Positions 16,109 through 23,810 of a DNA stretch of 42,889 bases are shown piece by piece (position 1 is the stretch's first letter; each line of letters opens with the position of its first letter). The position numbers and the translations under genes were made by a program. Where the stretch lies: the NCBI GenBank assembly GCA_020847555.1, contig JADLBT010000290.1, positions 1 to 42,889 of the forward strand, in the 5' to 3' direction. Source of the DNA: Gemmataceae bacterium. GTDB taxonomy: Bacteria > Planctomycetota > Planctomycetia > Gemmatales > Gemmataceae. Under the pieces are notes generated by a model that saw only the letters and a program-made list of their open reading frames with translations, did not search any database and was not told the origin of the DNA.

Positions 16109-17335
16109 CTACCCGAGGATGCGGTCCCAGCGGGCGCGGTGGTAGGCGACCTTCTCGGCGGGCGACAGCTTCGCGAAGTCCGGTTCCCCGTTGGCGGACG
16201 GCTGCGGGGCGACGGGGGGGCGGGACGCGGCGGCGTGTGTTCCATTCACCTCCGTCGGCGTCGGCTGACCGTTGGTTGATGGAGGGGGGCTAATCGTGAC
16301 ACCGCTGCCGCCGTAGCTCATCACGCCGGTCTGCAGCTGCAGATCCTCCTCCAGCGGCCGGTGCGGGCGGATGCCGAGCTGTTGCAGCACGCCGTGGTAG
16401 GCGCGGACGGCCTCCTCGGCGCCGACCTCGCCGTCGGCGATCCAGCGCAGGAATCGGACGAACGCCAGCTGGTTCTCGGCGTTGTTGATCTTGCGGCCGA
16501 ACAGGGCGACGCGGGCGCCGTACTTCTTCGCTTCACTCAGCAGCTTGAAGGCGTCGTAGGTGGTGCCGGCCGACCCGCCGAGGATGCCGACGACGAGGTG
16601 CGGGTCGTAGTGGACGAGTTCCTCCATCGCCCGCGGGCCGTGGTAGACCATCTTGAGGAAGACCGGCCGGCCCTTCGCCGTCACCCCGCCGAGGGTGCGC
16701 ACGATCACGTCGTTGATGAACCCGGGGAGCTGGCTGGCCTCGACCGCCTCCGGCCGGTTCGGATCGAACACCTCAAGGAAGTGGCGGAACCCCTTGCGCT
16801 CGGCCTCCAGGCGGAACGCGTGGTACTCTTCGAGCGCAACGCGGTCGAGCGCCGCGTCGTTGTTGAAGGTGATGCTGTACAGCCCCAGGTCCGGCCCGCG
16901 CGACCGCTCGGCGGCGGTGCAGTCGAGGTGGCCGCACTGGATGTGGTCGAGCGTGGCGGTGCGGAACGGCAGCGACGGCTGGGCCGGCGACCGGCCGCCG
17001 CGGTAGACGTGGATGTCGGTCGTGTCGTTGGCGCGCACCGCTGGTGTCACCGGGCTGTCATCGAAGAGGCGCCTGTGGAGGGTGAGCACCTCGCTGGTGC
17101 TGGCGGACATGAGCATGATGTCCACGAGCCGCTGCGCGACGATCTGCTCGATGGTGTCGCGGTACTCGCGCAGGCTGCGGTAGCGCAGCTCGCCGCTGTG
17201 GGCCTCCGGGGACAGGCCAGGGGCGCCGATGGCGAGGGCCATGTCGGCGTCCTTGGCGTCGGCGAGGATGAAGTCCTTGCACCCGTGCGGGTCGGCGTGA
17301 ATGCGCCGCAGTTTGACGTCGAGGGATTTGTCCAT
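16109..17335 (-). CDS. Microcompartment-associated TIM-barrel aldolase-like protein with C-terminal encapsulation-type tail
   Basis: A 408-residue protein, last in the microcompartment operon. The catalytic-looking body (about 1-335) has DeoC/FbaB-like (class I aldolase) features: DFILADAKDADMALAIGAPG, ITFNNDAALDRVALEEYHAF, FLKMVYHGPRAMEELVHYDP, and HLVVGILGGSAGTTYDAFKL as a phosphate-binding-like loop. It ends with a Pro/Thr/Asn-rich linker (about 348-385) and a terminal amphipathic helix SPAEKVAYHRARWDRILG. A low-complexity linker plus a short helix at the end is the hallmark of an encapsulation peptide, so the enzyme is likely a lumen cargo. A second aldolase or isomerase step for deoxysugar phosphates is possible. 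The reaction is unproven. Confidence 0.7.
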   Translation of the reverse strand: MDKSLDVKLRRIHADPHGCKDFILADAKDADMALAIGAPGLSPEAHSGELRYRSLREYRDTIEQIVAQRLVDIMLMSASTSEVLTLHRRLFDDSPVTPAVRANDTTDIHVYRGGRSPAQPSLPFRTATLDHIQCGHLDCTAAERSRGPDLGLYSITFNNDAALDRVALEEYHAFRLEAERKGFRHFLEVFDPNRPEAVEASQLPGFINDVIVRTLGGVTAKGRPVFLKMVYHGPRAMEELVHYDPHLVVGILGGSAGTTYDAFKLLSEAKKYGARVALFGRKINNAENQLAFVRFLRWIADGEVGAEEAVRAYHGVLQQLGIRPHRPLEEDLQLQTGVMSYGGSGVTISPPPSTNGQPTPTEVNGTHAAASRPPVAPQPSANGEPDFAKLSPAEKVAYHRARWDRILG

Positions 17336-17370
17336 CGGTGCTTCGCCCCTTCGGTTCTCGCGGCCCAGAC

Positions 17371-18426
17371 CTACTTCGCGCGCTGCCAGGCGGCTCGCGG
17401 AATCGTGCGGCCGTTACCCGCCGTGGCGGCCGCCGGCGCCGGAGCCGCGGCGGGCGCGGGTTGTTGCCCCCTGCCCGCCGCGGCGCGGACCGAGCCGACG
17501 CGCGCCTCGACCTGCTGGATTGTTTCACGCAGCACCCGGGCCGACTGCTGGATCCCCAGCCGTTCCTTCTGCGTCAGCGCCAGCTCGACGTGCTGGCGGA
17601 CCCCGCCGCAGCCGACAACCGTCGGCACCGACAGACACACGTCGCGCAGCCCGTAGGCGCCCATCTGCAAGGTACTGACCGGCAGGACGCGCCGGCTGTC
17701 GAGGGCCAAAGCGTGGACAACCTCGCGGATCGACAGCCCGACGGCAAACCCCGAGCCGCCCTTGAGCTTGATGATCTGGGCGCCGGCCGTCTTCGTCTCC
17801 TCGAACACCTCCTTCTGGAGGTTCGGGCCGAACCCGGGCCACTGCTCCAGCGGCAGGCCGTTGACGGCGGCGCTCGACCAGATCGGCACCATGCTGTCGC
17901 CGTGTTCGCCGAGGATCAGGGCGTTGACCTGCGTCGCTGGCACCTGCAGTCGCTTCGCCAGGTAGCCACGGAACCGGGCCGTGTCGAGCTGCGTCCCCAG
18001 CCCGAGGACGCGCTGCCACGGCAACCCGGCGCGCTGCACCGCCAGGTAGGTCAGCACGTCCACCGGGTTGCTGACGACGACGAGGTAACTGCTTTCCTTG
18101 AGCCCGGCCGCCTTCGCCTGGTCGAGGATGCCGAGGAACAGATCGACGTTGCGGTTGATCAGGTCGAGGCGGCTCTCGTCCGGCTTGCGGCGCAGGCCGG
18201 CGGTGATGACGACGACGTTGCTGGTCGCCACCTCGGCCATGTCGCCCGCGTGGATGCGCTGGTCGGCGACGAGGGCGGCGCCGTTGAGCAGGTCGAGAGC
18301 CTGGCCCTGGGCGAGATCCTTGTTGGCGTCGATCAGGGCGATGTCGTGGACGACGCCGCCGCACTGCAGGGCATACGCCGTCATGCTGCCCACGAGCCCG
18401 CCGCCGCCGATGATGCTAACTTTCAC
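17371..18426 (-). CDS. Lactate/malate dehydrogenase family protein of the microcompartment
   Basis: A 351-residue NAD-dependent dehydrogenase. The Rossmann motif is VSIIGGGGLVGSMTAYALQ, NAD adenosine binding is at IALIDANKDLAQGQALDL, VVVSNPVDVLTYL carries the conserved NPVD, and the catalytic His lies in ILGEHGDSMVPIWS. The start is GTG 18426, inside the last 11 bases of the upstream membrane-protein gene, so translation is probably coupled. It has an unusual C-terminal extension (about 308-351): an Ala/Pro/Gly linker ending GNGRTIPRAAWQRAK, not present in ordinary LDH/MDH, which may target it to the shell. It likely recycles NAD made or used by the aldehyde dehydrogenase. The substrate (lactate or another 2-hydroxyacid) is uncertain. 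Confidence 0.88.
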   Translation of the reverse strand: MKVSIIGGGGLVGSMTAYALQCGGVVHDIALIDANKDLAQGQALDLLNGAALVADQRIHAGDMAEVATSNVVVITAGLRRKPDESRLDLINRNVDLFLGILDQAKAAGLKESSYLVVVSNPVDVLTYLAVQRAGLPWQRVLGLGTQLDTARFRGYLAKRLQVPATQVNALILGEHGDSMVPIWSSAAVNGLPLEQWPGFGPNLQKEVFEETKTAGAQIIKLKGGSGFAVGLSIREVVHALALDSRRVLPVSTLQMGAYGLRDVCLSVPTVVGCGGVRQHVELALTQKERLGIQQSARVLRETIQQVEARVGSVRAAAGRGQQPAPAAAPAPAAATAGNGRTIPRAAWQRAK

Positions 18427-18901
18427 GGAGAATCTCCACGTCAGATTTCGGAGTGATTGTGTCCTTGTTGGCGGCCTGCTCGACCTGCACGGGCTGCTTG
18501 CGGTCCTCGGCGGCCGCGGCTTCCGCCGGCAGCGTGCCAAGACTGGTCGCGACCGTCACGAGACTGACGACGCCGCAGACGCCCCAGATGGTACACAGCA
18601 CGGGCAACCGCCAGGAAGCCTCCGGCCAGGCGAGAATGAGGGCCGTCCCGCCGACCGCCGCGCCGGCCATGAAGAGAGGAACGACCAGCCCGATCGCGGC
18701 CGCCGCCCGGGCACGCGTCGTCTCCGCCTGCGCCTGCAGGATCTCCGGCAGGACGCCCTGGTCGAGGGCCTTCATCCACTCCTGGTGCCGCTGGTCCTGC
18801 TTGCGGAACTGGAAGCGGACCCCCAGAACGATCATGATGAGGCCGAGCAGGAGGCCGAAACCCATCAGTGCCAGGGCAACATAGAGCTGGGTGTGGTCCA
18901 T
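18416..18901 (-). CDS. Small membrane protein in the microcompartment operon
   Basis: A 161-residue protein starting at ATG 18901 with GGAG upstream. It has an N-terminal membrane segment (YVALALMGFGLLLGLIMIVL), a soluble amphipathic helix (RKQDQRHQEWMKALDQGVLP), then two further membrane segments (AAIGLVVPLFMAGAAVGGTA and LCTIWGVCGVVSLVTVATSL). The tail is charged and cytoplasmic-looking. It overlaps the dehydrogenase gene by 11 bases. No family is recognised. Context suggests accompaniment of the compartment, but an unrelated passenger cannot be excluded. A relic of a PIN-domain gene lies just upstream. Confidence 0.75.
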   Translation of the reverse strand: MDHTQLYVALALMGFGLLLGLIMIVLGVRFQFRKQDQRHQEWMKALDQGVLPEILQAQAETTRARAAAAIGLVVPLFMAGAAVGGTALILAWPEASWRLPVLCTIWGVCGVVSLVTVATSLGTLPAEAAAAEDRKQPVQVEQAANKDTITPKSDVEILRES

Positions 18902-18926
18902 GATCGCGCTCCGGTTTGCGGATCGG

Positions 18927-19247
18927 TTACTTCGTCCAGTCCTCAACTGTCAATCCTGGCACCTTCTCGAAATCCTGCAGGTTGCGGGAAAGCCGTGTGG
19001 CATCATGCGCAAGGACGATCGCGGCGACCTTGAGGTCCATCGTCCCCACCCGCGACTTCAACTTCTGAAGCCGCTGGAACTCAGCCGTAGCGCGGTCGTC
19101 GAAGGGCAGGACGCGGATCTTGCGGTAGTCATCGAGCTGGCGCAGCAGCCGGGCGTAAGCGCTTACCTGCTGGGAAATGGTCCGGGCCTTGGCGAGGACC
19201 GCCAGCCAGCCCCGCCTCTGTTCTTCAAAGCTAACGATTTGCCCGGA
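18927..19247 (-). pseudogene. PIN-domain (VapC-type) toxin relic lacking its N-terminus
   Basis: On the minus strand an open frame reads IVSFEEQRRGWLAVLAKART, then RKIRVLPFDDRATAEFQRLQ, then VGTMDLKVAAIVLAHDATRL and SRNLQDFEKVPGLTVEDWTK, with a stop at 18927-18929. These are the middle and C-terminal blocks of VapC ribonuclease toxins (the RIGTMDLxIAA and TRNxxDFxxVPGLxVEDW signatures). The frame is closed by a stop (19248-19250) right before IVSFEE, and the N-terminal third with the first catalytic Asp is absent. No antitoxin gene is near. It is therefore a remnant between the aldolase and membrane-protein genes. Confidence 0.75.
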
Positions 19248-19252
19248 TCATA

Positions 19253-20131
19253 TCACCCCGCGGCCGCCCCCAGCGCCGCCATCACCTGGTCGGTGATCGT
19301 CCGCACCAGCACGTCCATGTCCGGCGCCGCCGCGAGGTGGCCGTTGCCGCCCGCCCGGCCGTTCGCGCTCGCGCGGTCGGTGTCACTCACCCTGCACGCG
19401 CACGCCGCCACCGGCTCGGCCTCCGCATACCCGCGGCCGAACGTGTTGTTTCCGCACAGGTCGCAGTTCGCGGCCCGGGAAAAGCGGACGTCGTCGTAGC
19501 CGAGCCGCTTCTTCAGGTCGAGCAGTTCCTTCGTCTGCCCCTGCGTGAAGTAGTTCACGTTCCCGAGCTGCCTCGCGAGGATCAAGATCTTGCAGTAGGC
19601 GTCGATGATCTCGCTGTTCCAGTACGCCTTCTCCAGCGTCGGCCCGAACGTCACCGTGCCGTGGTTCGCGAGGATGATCGTGTTGCTCGCCTTCAGGTGC
19701 GGCAACAGCGTGTCGGCGAACTTCTGCGTCCCGGGCGTCTCGTACACCGCCGTCGGCACCTCGCCGAGGAACACCTCGACCTCCGGCAGGATGCACTGCG
19801 GGATCGGCACGCCAGCGACCGCGAACGCCGTCGCGTGCGGCGGGTGGCAGTGGACGACGGCCTGCACGTCCGGCCGCTGCCTGTAGATCGCCAGGTGGAG
19901 CAGGATCTCGCTCGACCGCTTGCGCGTCCCGGCGAGTTGCTTGCCGTCGTAGTCCACCTTGCAGATGTCCTCCGGCTTCATGAACCCCTTCGACACCATT
20001 GTCGGGGAACACATCACCTCCCGATCGTTGAGGCGGACGGAGATGTTGCCGTCGTTGGCCGCGGCGAACCCGCGGTTGTAGACGCGCCGGCCGATCTCGC
20101 AAATCTCTTCTTTGATCTTCCACTCGTTCAT
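19253..20131 (-). CDS. Class II sugar-phosphate aldolase (L-fuculose/L-rhamnulose-phosphate type), microcompartment cargo
   Basis: A zinc-dependent class II aldolase/adducin-family enzyme (292 residues) predicted to cleave fuculose-1-P or rhamnulose-1-P to DHAP and L-lactaldehyde. Key residues: the catalytic Glu in KRSSEILLHL (about 75), zinc ligands in HCHPPHATA (His94, His96) and ILANHGTV (His157). After the catalytic domain come Cys pairs (CDLCGNN about 223-226; CAC about 244-246), an Asn/Gly/Ala linker, and a terminal amphipathic helix DMDVLVRTITDQVMAALGAA (271-290) typical of encapsulation peptides. ATG 20131 has GGAG upstream. This is the signature enzyme of planctomycetal/verrucomicrobial microcompartment loci. 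Confidence 0.92.
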   Translation of the reverse strand: MNEWKIKEEICEIGRRVYNRGFAAANDGNISVRLNDREVMCSPTMVSKGFMKPEDICKVDYDGKQLAGTRKRSSEILLHLAIYRQRPDVQAVVHCHPPHATAFAVAGVPIPQCILPEVEVFLGEVPTAVYETPGTQKFADTLLPHLKASNTIILANHGTVTFGPTLEKAYWNSEIIDAYCKILILARQLGNVNYFTQGQTKELLDLKKRLGYDDVRFSRAANCDLCGNNTFGRGYAEAEPVAACACRVSDTDRASANGRAGGNGHLAAAPDMDVLVRTITDQVMAALGAAAG

Positions 20132-20150
20132 ACTTGGCTCCACTCTGTCC

Positions 20151-20636
20151 TCACGACAGTAACTCGTCGAGGGTATACGGGCACTCGTTCGGGAAGCGGT
20201 CGGCCGGAAGGCCTGTTTCTTCCGAGGCGTATTTCACCGCCCTGGCGTAGGCCTTACCGAGAACCTCCGCCGCGTGGTTCTTCAGGGTCTGACTTTCCAG
20301 TAAATCTTGCAACTCGTCCTTTTGCGTGAGGATCGTCACCTGCCAGCTGCGGGACCGTTTCCGCGGCTGATGGTCCGATTTCAGCACGTGCATGATGAGG
20401 GTGGTCAGCCGATTGACCACCTCCCGCCGGTCACGCTTCGCCATGTCCAGGAGATACCCGCTCAGGTTCTCGGTATCCGCCTCGTCGAGGCGGCCCTCCC
20501 TGATCAGGCGTGACATCTCCTCCAGCCAGGCGGTTTCGTCAGCCTCGTAAAGCCGCGTCAGTTCCGCCCGCCGTTGCTTCGCTTGCGACCGGGTACGCTT
20601 CGCCGCGCCGCCGGCCGTCCGGTTCCCTCGTGTCAT
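20151..20636 (-). CDS. DUF29 family protein embedded in the microcompartment operon
   Basis: A 161-residue protein with a Lys/Arg-rich N-terminus, then the DUF29 core (PF01724): LYEADETAWLEEMSRLIREG, ENLSGYLLDMAKRDRREVVN, RLTTLIMHVLKSDHQPRKRS and SWQVTILTQKDELQDLLES, ending FPNECPYTLDELLS as many DUF29 proteins do. ATG 20636 overlaps the stop of the upstream pentameric shell gene (ATGA), so translation is coupled. DUF29 proteins are frequent in cyanobacteria, usually as scattered single genes. No role in microcompartments is known to me. It may be a passenger inserted without breaking the operon or a recruited accessory. Confidence 0.85.
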   Translation of the reverse strand: MTRGNRTAGGAAKRTRSQAKQRRAELTRLYEADETAWLEEMSRLIREGRLDEADTENLSGYLLDMAKRDRREVVNRLTTLIMHVLKSDHQPRKRSRSWQVTILTQKDELQDLLESQTLKNHAAEVLGKAYARAVKYASEETGLPADRFPNECPYTLDELLS

Positions 20637-20938
20637 TGGCCTGGCCCCCGTGGTGTTCTCTGGATGCTCACGGTGTCCAGGATACACGCGCAGTAGGCGT
20701 CCACGGGCTTCTTCTCGGGGGAGAACGGGACGGCCGCCTCGCCCCCCTCGCTGATGCCGATGCGGCTGTCGTTGCCGGCGCCAAGGTCGTCGTAGACCAC
20801 CAGATCCTCGCCATCCGGCGGCAGGCCGTCGCGCAGCGCAGCAAGGCTGAACGGGACGGCCACGATCCACCGGAATCCGCTGACGCTCGGGTGCGCGCGC
20901 GACAGCGTCACAGTGCCGATCACCTCAGCGATGCGCAT
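20633..20938 (-). CDS. Pentameric shell protein (BMC-P, EutN/CcmL family) 1
   Basis: A 101-residue vertex protein of the EutN/CcmL family (PF03319), which caps the corners of the icosahedral shell. The start is MRIAEVIGTVTLSRAHPSV, the usual family N-terminus. The conserved middle is LVVYDDLGAGNDSRIGISEG and the end is VDAYCACILDTVSI. It overlaps the upstream RpiB-like gene by 14 bases and the downstream DUF29 gene by 4, consistent with tightly coupled expression. It is one of three BMC-P genes, the number expected in planctomycetal loci. Confidence 0.93.
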   Translation of the reverse strand: MRIAEVIGTVTLSRAHPSVSGFRWIVAVPFSLAALRDGLPPDGEDLVVYDDLGAGNDSRIGISEGGEAAVPFSPEKKPVDAYCACILDTVSIQRTPRGPGQ

Positions 20939-21584
20939 GGCCGTCCAGCTCCCGCAGGGTACACGCCACGCCGGGCGGGCACGCCGCCGCGCCCGGCATG
21001 CACAGGACGCGGAGGATCTGCCGGATCTCGAAGAAGGTCCGGCCTGGCATCTCGACCGCGACGAGGTTCGGCCCGAGGGTCAGTACGGCCCGCCCCGCCT
21101 GGGCGACGGTGGCGACCGGGACTGCCCGCAGCCCGGCCACCTTGTTCGCGACGCAGCACATCAACCCCGGGTCGGCGCAGAACACCACCCCGCCCGCGCA
21201 CTCGCCTCGCGCCACGCACTCCGCCAGCGACCGCGCCCAGCCGCACTCGGGGCCACACGCCGCCGGCATTTCCTTCCAGCTGAGCCCCTCGTGGGCCAGA
21301 GCCTGGACGGCGCTTTTGACCATCGGGTGCGGCCGGTCCTGAGCGTAGCCCCACGCCGGCCGCGCCGTGCCTTCGGCTTGCGCCGGCGCCTCGCGGCGGA
21401 TCTCGACGCCGCGGTGGCGCAGCTCCTCCAGGGCCAGCGGGGTAATGACTGCACGCGGCCCGACGAGCAGCTCGCGATGGCCGTTGAGCGAACGGCCGAG
21501 CGCCTCGGCGGACACGACGCCGCCGGGCCAGCGCAGCATGTGCTCGCCAGCGGGCGTCTCGCGGGGTTGGCCGTTACCGCTCAT
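20925..21584 (-). CDS. RpiB/LacA-like protein of the microcompartment locus
   Basis: A 219-residue protein. The C-terminal half (about 90-195) resembles ribose-5-phosphate isomerase B: GVVFCADPGLMCCVANKVAG followed by LRAVPVATVAQAGRAVLTLG corresponds to the RpiB run from CGTGIGMSIAANKxxGIRAA to the LG near the end. The catalytic-site Cys position is kept as CADPG. The N-terminal half has a domain with LLVGPRAVITPLALEELRHR, a motif also seen in other microcompartment enzymes. Start ATG 21584 overlaps the stop of the upstream shell gene (ATGA). Sugar-phosphate isomerase activity is a family-based guess. Confidence 0.75.
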   Translation of the reverse strand: MSGNGQPRETPAGEHMLRWPGGVVSAEALGRSLNGHRELLVGPRAVITPLALEELRHRGVEIRREAPAQAEGTARPAWGYAQDRPHPMVKSAVQALAHEGLSWKEMPAACGPECGWARSLAECVARGECAGGVVFCADPGLMCCVANKVAGLRAVPVATVAQAGRAVLTLGPNLVAVEMPGRTFFEIRQILRVLCMPGAAACPPGVACTLRELDGHAHR

Positions 21585-21838
21585 GTGTCACAGATCCCCA
21601 GCACCATCCAGCGCACTGGCGAGGTCTTCGACTTCACCAGCGCCCGCGCCCCCGCCCCGTCGTTCGAGAGAATCGTCCGATCCCCGACCCGCGCCCCGAG
21701 GCTGTCGATCGCCAGGATCGGCTCGCCGTCGCCTTTGCCGTCGGCGGTCAGCAGCTGCACGACGAGCAGCCGCCACCCGGTCATGCTCGGGTGCTTGACC
21801 GTGGAAACCGCCTGTCCGACAACGAGCCCGATCTGCAT
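21581..21838 (-). CDS. Pentameric shell protein (BMC-P, EutN/CcmL family) 2
   Basis: An 85-residue vertex shell protein. It has MQIGLVVGQAVSTVKHPSMT, GWRLLVVQLLTADGKGDGEP, LAIDSLGARVGDRTILSNDG and the end SPVRWMVLGICDT, all in the EutN/CcmL pattern (start with xxGxVxGxxxxTxKxxxL, core ADxxGAGxGxxVLxxxG, end xxxxGIVD). ATG 21838 has GGTGGCGAG upstream. It overlaps the RpiB-like gene by 4 bases. Repeat copy F separates it from the aldehyde dehydrogenase upstream. Confidence 0.92.
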   Translation of the reverse strand: MQIGLVVGQAVSTVKHPSMTGWRLLVVQLLTADGKGDGEPILAIDSLGARVGDRTILSNDGAGARALVKSKTSPVRWMVLGICDT

Positions 21839-21852
21839 CTCGCCACCTGTCC

Positions 21853-21924
21853 AAGGCCCACGGATTGCGTCCCGTGGGGCAAGTCTCTGGTGACTTCGCC
21901 CACGGGACGCCACCCGTGGGCTTT
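21853..21924. repeat. Double-hairpin intergenic repeat, copy F
   Basis: Left arm CAAGGCCCACGGATTGCGTC then CCGTGGGGCAAGTC; right arm TTCGCCCACGGGACGCC then ACCCGTGGGCTTTG. It lies inside the operon between the aldehyde dehydrogenase stop and the BMC-P 2 start (tandem spacer). Confidence 0.88.
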
Positions 21925-21935
21925 GGCTCCAGCCC

Positions 21936-23366
21936 CTACAGCACCCGCATCCCACCGGCCGCCGTGGTTGTCCGCCGCTGCCGGGTGAACGTCAGCGGCG
22001 TCGTCACTCCCTCGCCGGTCGGGGTCGCGATGCTGAAGCTCAGGTAGCCCTCGCCGCCGCTGCCCAGCGCCGCCATGCTCGGCCCGTTCTGCACGAACAG
22101 CGTCACGTCCAGTTCGCGGCCCATGCGCGTGATCGTTTCGACGTTGCGCGAGTGGATGATCGCCGTATGGCGGAAGCCGTGCTCGTACTTCTTCGCCAGC
22201 TCGATGGCGGCGTCCACGTCCGGCACGCGCACGAATGGGACGAACGGCATCATCTGCTCGTGATCGACGAACGGGTGCGACTCGTCCGTCTCGCCGAACA
22301 CCAGTTCCGTGTCGGCCGGCACCGTGGCGCCCGCGTGCCCGGCCAGCACTGCCGCGTCCTGGCCAATCAGATCCTTGTTGACGACCAGCTTGCCGGCGTC
22401 ACCCTCGGCGGGCACGAACGCCGCCTTCGTCAGCGTCTCGATCTGCCCCCGATCGAGCCGGGCCGCCCGGTAGCGTGTCAGCGCCTCCAGCAGATCGTCG
22501 AAGATGGCGGCGACGGCGAACACCTCCTTCTCGCCGATGCAGAGCAGGTTGTTGTCGTAGGCGCCGCCCTCGACGATGCAGCGGGCGGCGTTCTCCAGGT
22601 CGGCCGTCTCGTCCACCACCACCGGCGGGTTGCCGGGGCCGGCGACGATGGCGCGCTTCGGACTGCGGAGCGCAGCCCGGCCGACGGCCGGCCCGCCGGT
22701 CACGCATAGCAGACGGACGTCGCGGTGATCGAAGATCGCCTGAGCCGACTCCAGCGTCGGGGTGCGGATGATGGTGATGAGCGAGTCGATGCCGATGGCG
22801 TCGTGGATCGCCCGGTTGAACAGCGCGGCCCCCTTGCACGCGATGCGGGCACCGGATGGGTGCGGGTTGCAGATCAGGGCGTTGCCGGCGGCCAGCATGT
22901 TGATCGCGTTGCAGGCCAGTGTCGGCAGCGAGTGCGTCACCGGGGTGATGATGCCAATGACGCCGAACGGGGCGAACTCCTGCAGCGTGACGCCGTTCTC
23001 GCCGCTGAACGCCTCCGTCCGGAGGAATTCGACGCCGGGCGTTTTCTCGCCGCACACCTTGAGCTTCTCGACCTTGTGGACGAGTCGGCCGATGCGCGTC
23101 TCTTCCAGTTCCTCGCGGCCGAGTTGCTCGGCCTGGTCGATGCAGATGCGACGGACGCAGGCGACGGCCTTGCGGCGCGCGTCGAGGCCCATCGCCTCGA
23201 ACCGCTTCTGGGCGTCAGCGGCGGCCGCGACCGCGCTGCCGACGTCGTCGTACACGCCCCAGGCGCGAACCCGGCCGTTGCCGTTGGCCGAAGGCACCTT
23301 GCCGCCGTGCATCTGCGTCAGAACCTGCTGGACCACGTCGCGGATCAGTTGGTCGGTCACTTGCAT
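21936..23366 (-). CDS. CoA-acylating aldehyde dehydrogenase of the microcompartment (PduP/EutE-like)
   Basis: A 476-residue NAD- and CoA-dependent aldehyde dehydrogenase predicted to turn lactaldehyde into lactyl-CoA in the lumen. Residues 1-19 (MQVTDQLIRDVVQQVLTQM) form an amphipathic encapsulation helix, followed by a short Gly/Asn linker. The catalytic domain has FAPFGVIGIITPVTHSLPTL, NALICNPHPSGARIACKGAA, VTGGPAVGRAALRSPKRAIV, GPGNPPVVVDETADLENAAR and the catalytic Cys276 in YDNNLLCIGEKEV. This arrangement is that of PduP/EutE, not of ordinary aldehyde dehydrogenases. Start ATG 23366 has AGGAAAC upstream. It lies between two repeat copies (F and G). Confidence 0.94.
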   Translation of the reverse strand: MQVTDQLIRDVVQQVLTQMHGGKVPSANGNGRVRAWGVYDDVGSAVAAAADAQKRFEAMGLDARRKAVACVRRICIDQAEQLGREELEETRIGRLVHKVEKLKVCGEKTPGVEFLRTEAFSGENGVTLQEFAPFGVIGIITPVTHSLPTLACNAINMLAAGNALICNPHPSGARIACKGAALFNRAIHDAIGIDSLITIIRTPTLESAQAIFDHRDVRLLCVTGGPAVGRAALRSPKRAIVAGPGNPPVVVDETADLENAARCIVEGGAYDNNLLCIGEKEVFAVAAIFDDLLEALTRYRAARLDRGQIETLTKAAFVPAEGDAGKLVVNKDLIGQDAAVLAGHAGATVPADTELVFGETDESHPFVDHEQMMPFVPFVRVPDVDAAIELAKKYEHGFRHTAIIHSRNVETITRMGRELDVTLFVQNGPSMAALGSGGEGYLSFSIATPTGEGVTTPLTFTRQRRTTTAAGGMRVL

Positions 23367-23394
23367 GGCTGTTTCCTGATTTCGGATTCCCGAT

Positions 23395-23461
23395 AAAGCC
23401 CACGGGTGGCGTCCCGCGGGCCTGCGAGCGCTTCACCCACGGGACGCAGCCCGTGGGCTTT
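23395..23461. repeat. Double-hairpin intergenic repeat, copy G
   Basis: Left arm AAAGCCCACGGGTGGCGTCC; right arm TTCACCCACGGGACGC ending GCCCGTGGGCTT. It fills the spacer between the BMC-P 3 stop (3 bases away) and the leader of the aldehyde dehydrogenase. Confidence 0.9.
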
Positions 23462-23464
23462 CAG

Positions 23465-23779
23465 TTATGGTTCGCGCGCGTTGAAGATGGTCCGGTTCTC
23501 GACGTTGACCGTGTCCACGATACCGATGATGGTCGCGTCCACCGGCAGCTTCTCCGTCTCCGGCGTCAGGCGGGCGCTCGACCCCTGGACGATCAGCACC
23601 AGCTCGCCCTGGCCGGCGCCGACGGTATCGACCACAACGAACGTCCGGCCCGTCGTCGCCAGCCGGTCGCGGTGCGCCGGGTCGATGCGCAGCGGTTCGA
23701 CGGTCAGCAGTTTGTGACCGATCATCGAGGCGACCTTCTGCGTCGCGACCACGCTGCCGGTGACTCGGGCCAGGAACAT
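23465..23779 (-). CDS. Pentameric shell protein (BMC-P, EutN/CcmL family) 3
   Basis: A 104-residue vertex shell protein. It begins MFLARVTGSVVATQKVASMI and continues GHKLLTVEPLRIDPAHRDRL, FVVVDTVGAGQGELVLIVQG and SSARLTPETEKLPVDATIIG, ending IVDTV, a complete EutN/CcmL pattern with the GAGxGexVLxxxGSSAR core. Start ATG 23779. It is downstream of the acetate-type kinase by 31 bases. The three pentamer genes differ enough in sequence to be non-redundant. Confidence 0.95.
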   Translation of the reverse strand: MFLARVTGSVVATQKVASMIGHKLLTVEPLRIDPAHRDRLATTGRTFVVVDTVGAGQGELVLIVQGSSARLTPETEKLPVDATIIGIVDTVNVENRTIFNAREP

Positions 23780-23810
23780 GATGGGTGCCCTCGATTCCGC
23801 CGCTTGCGGC

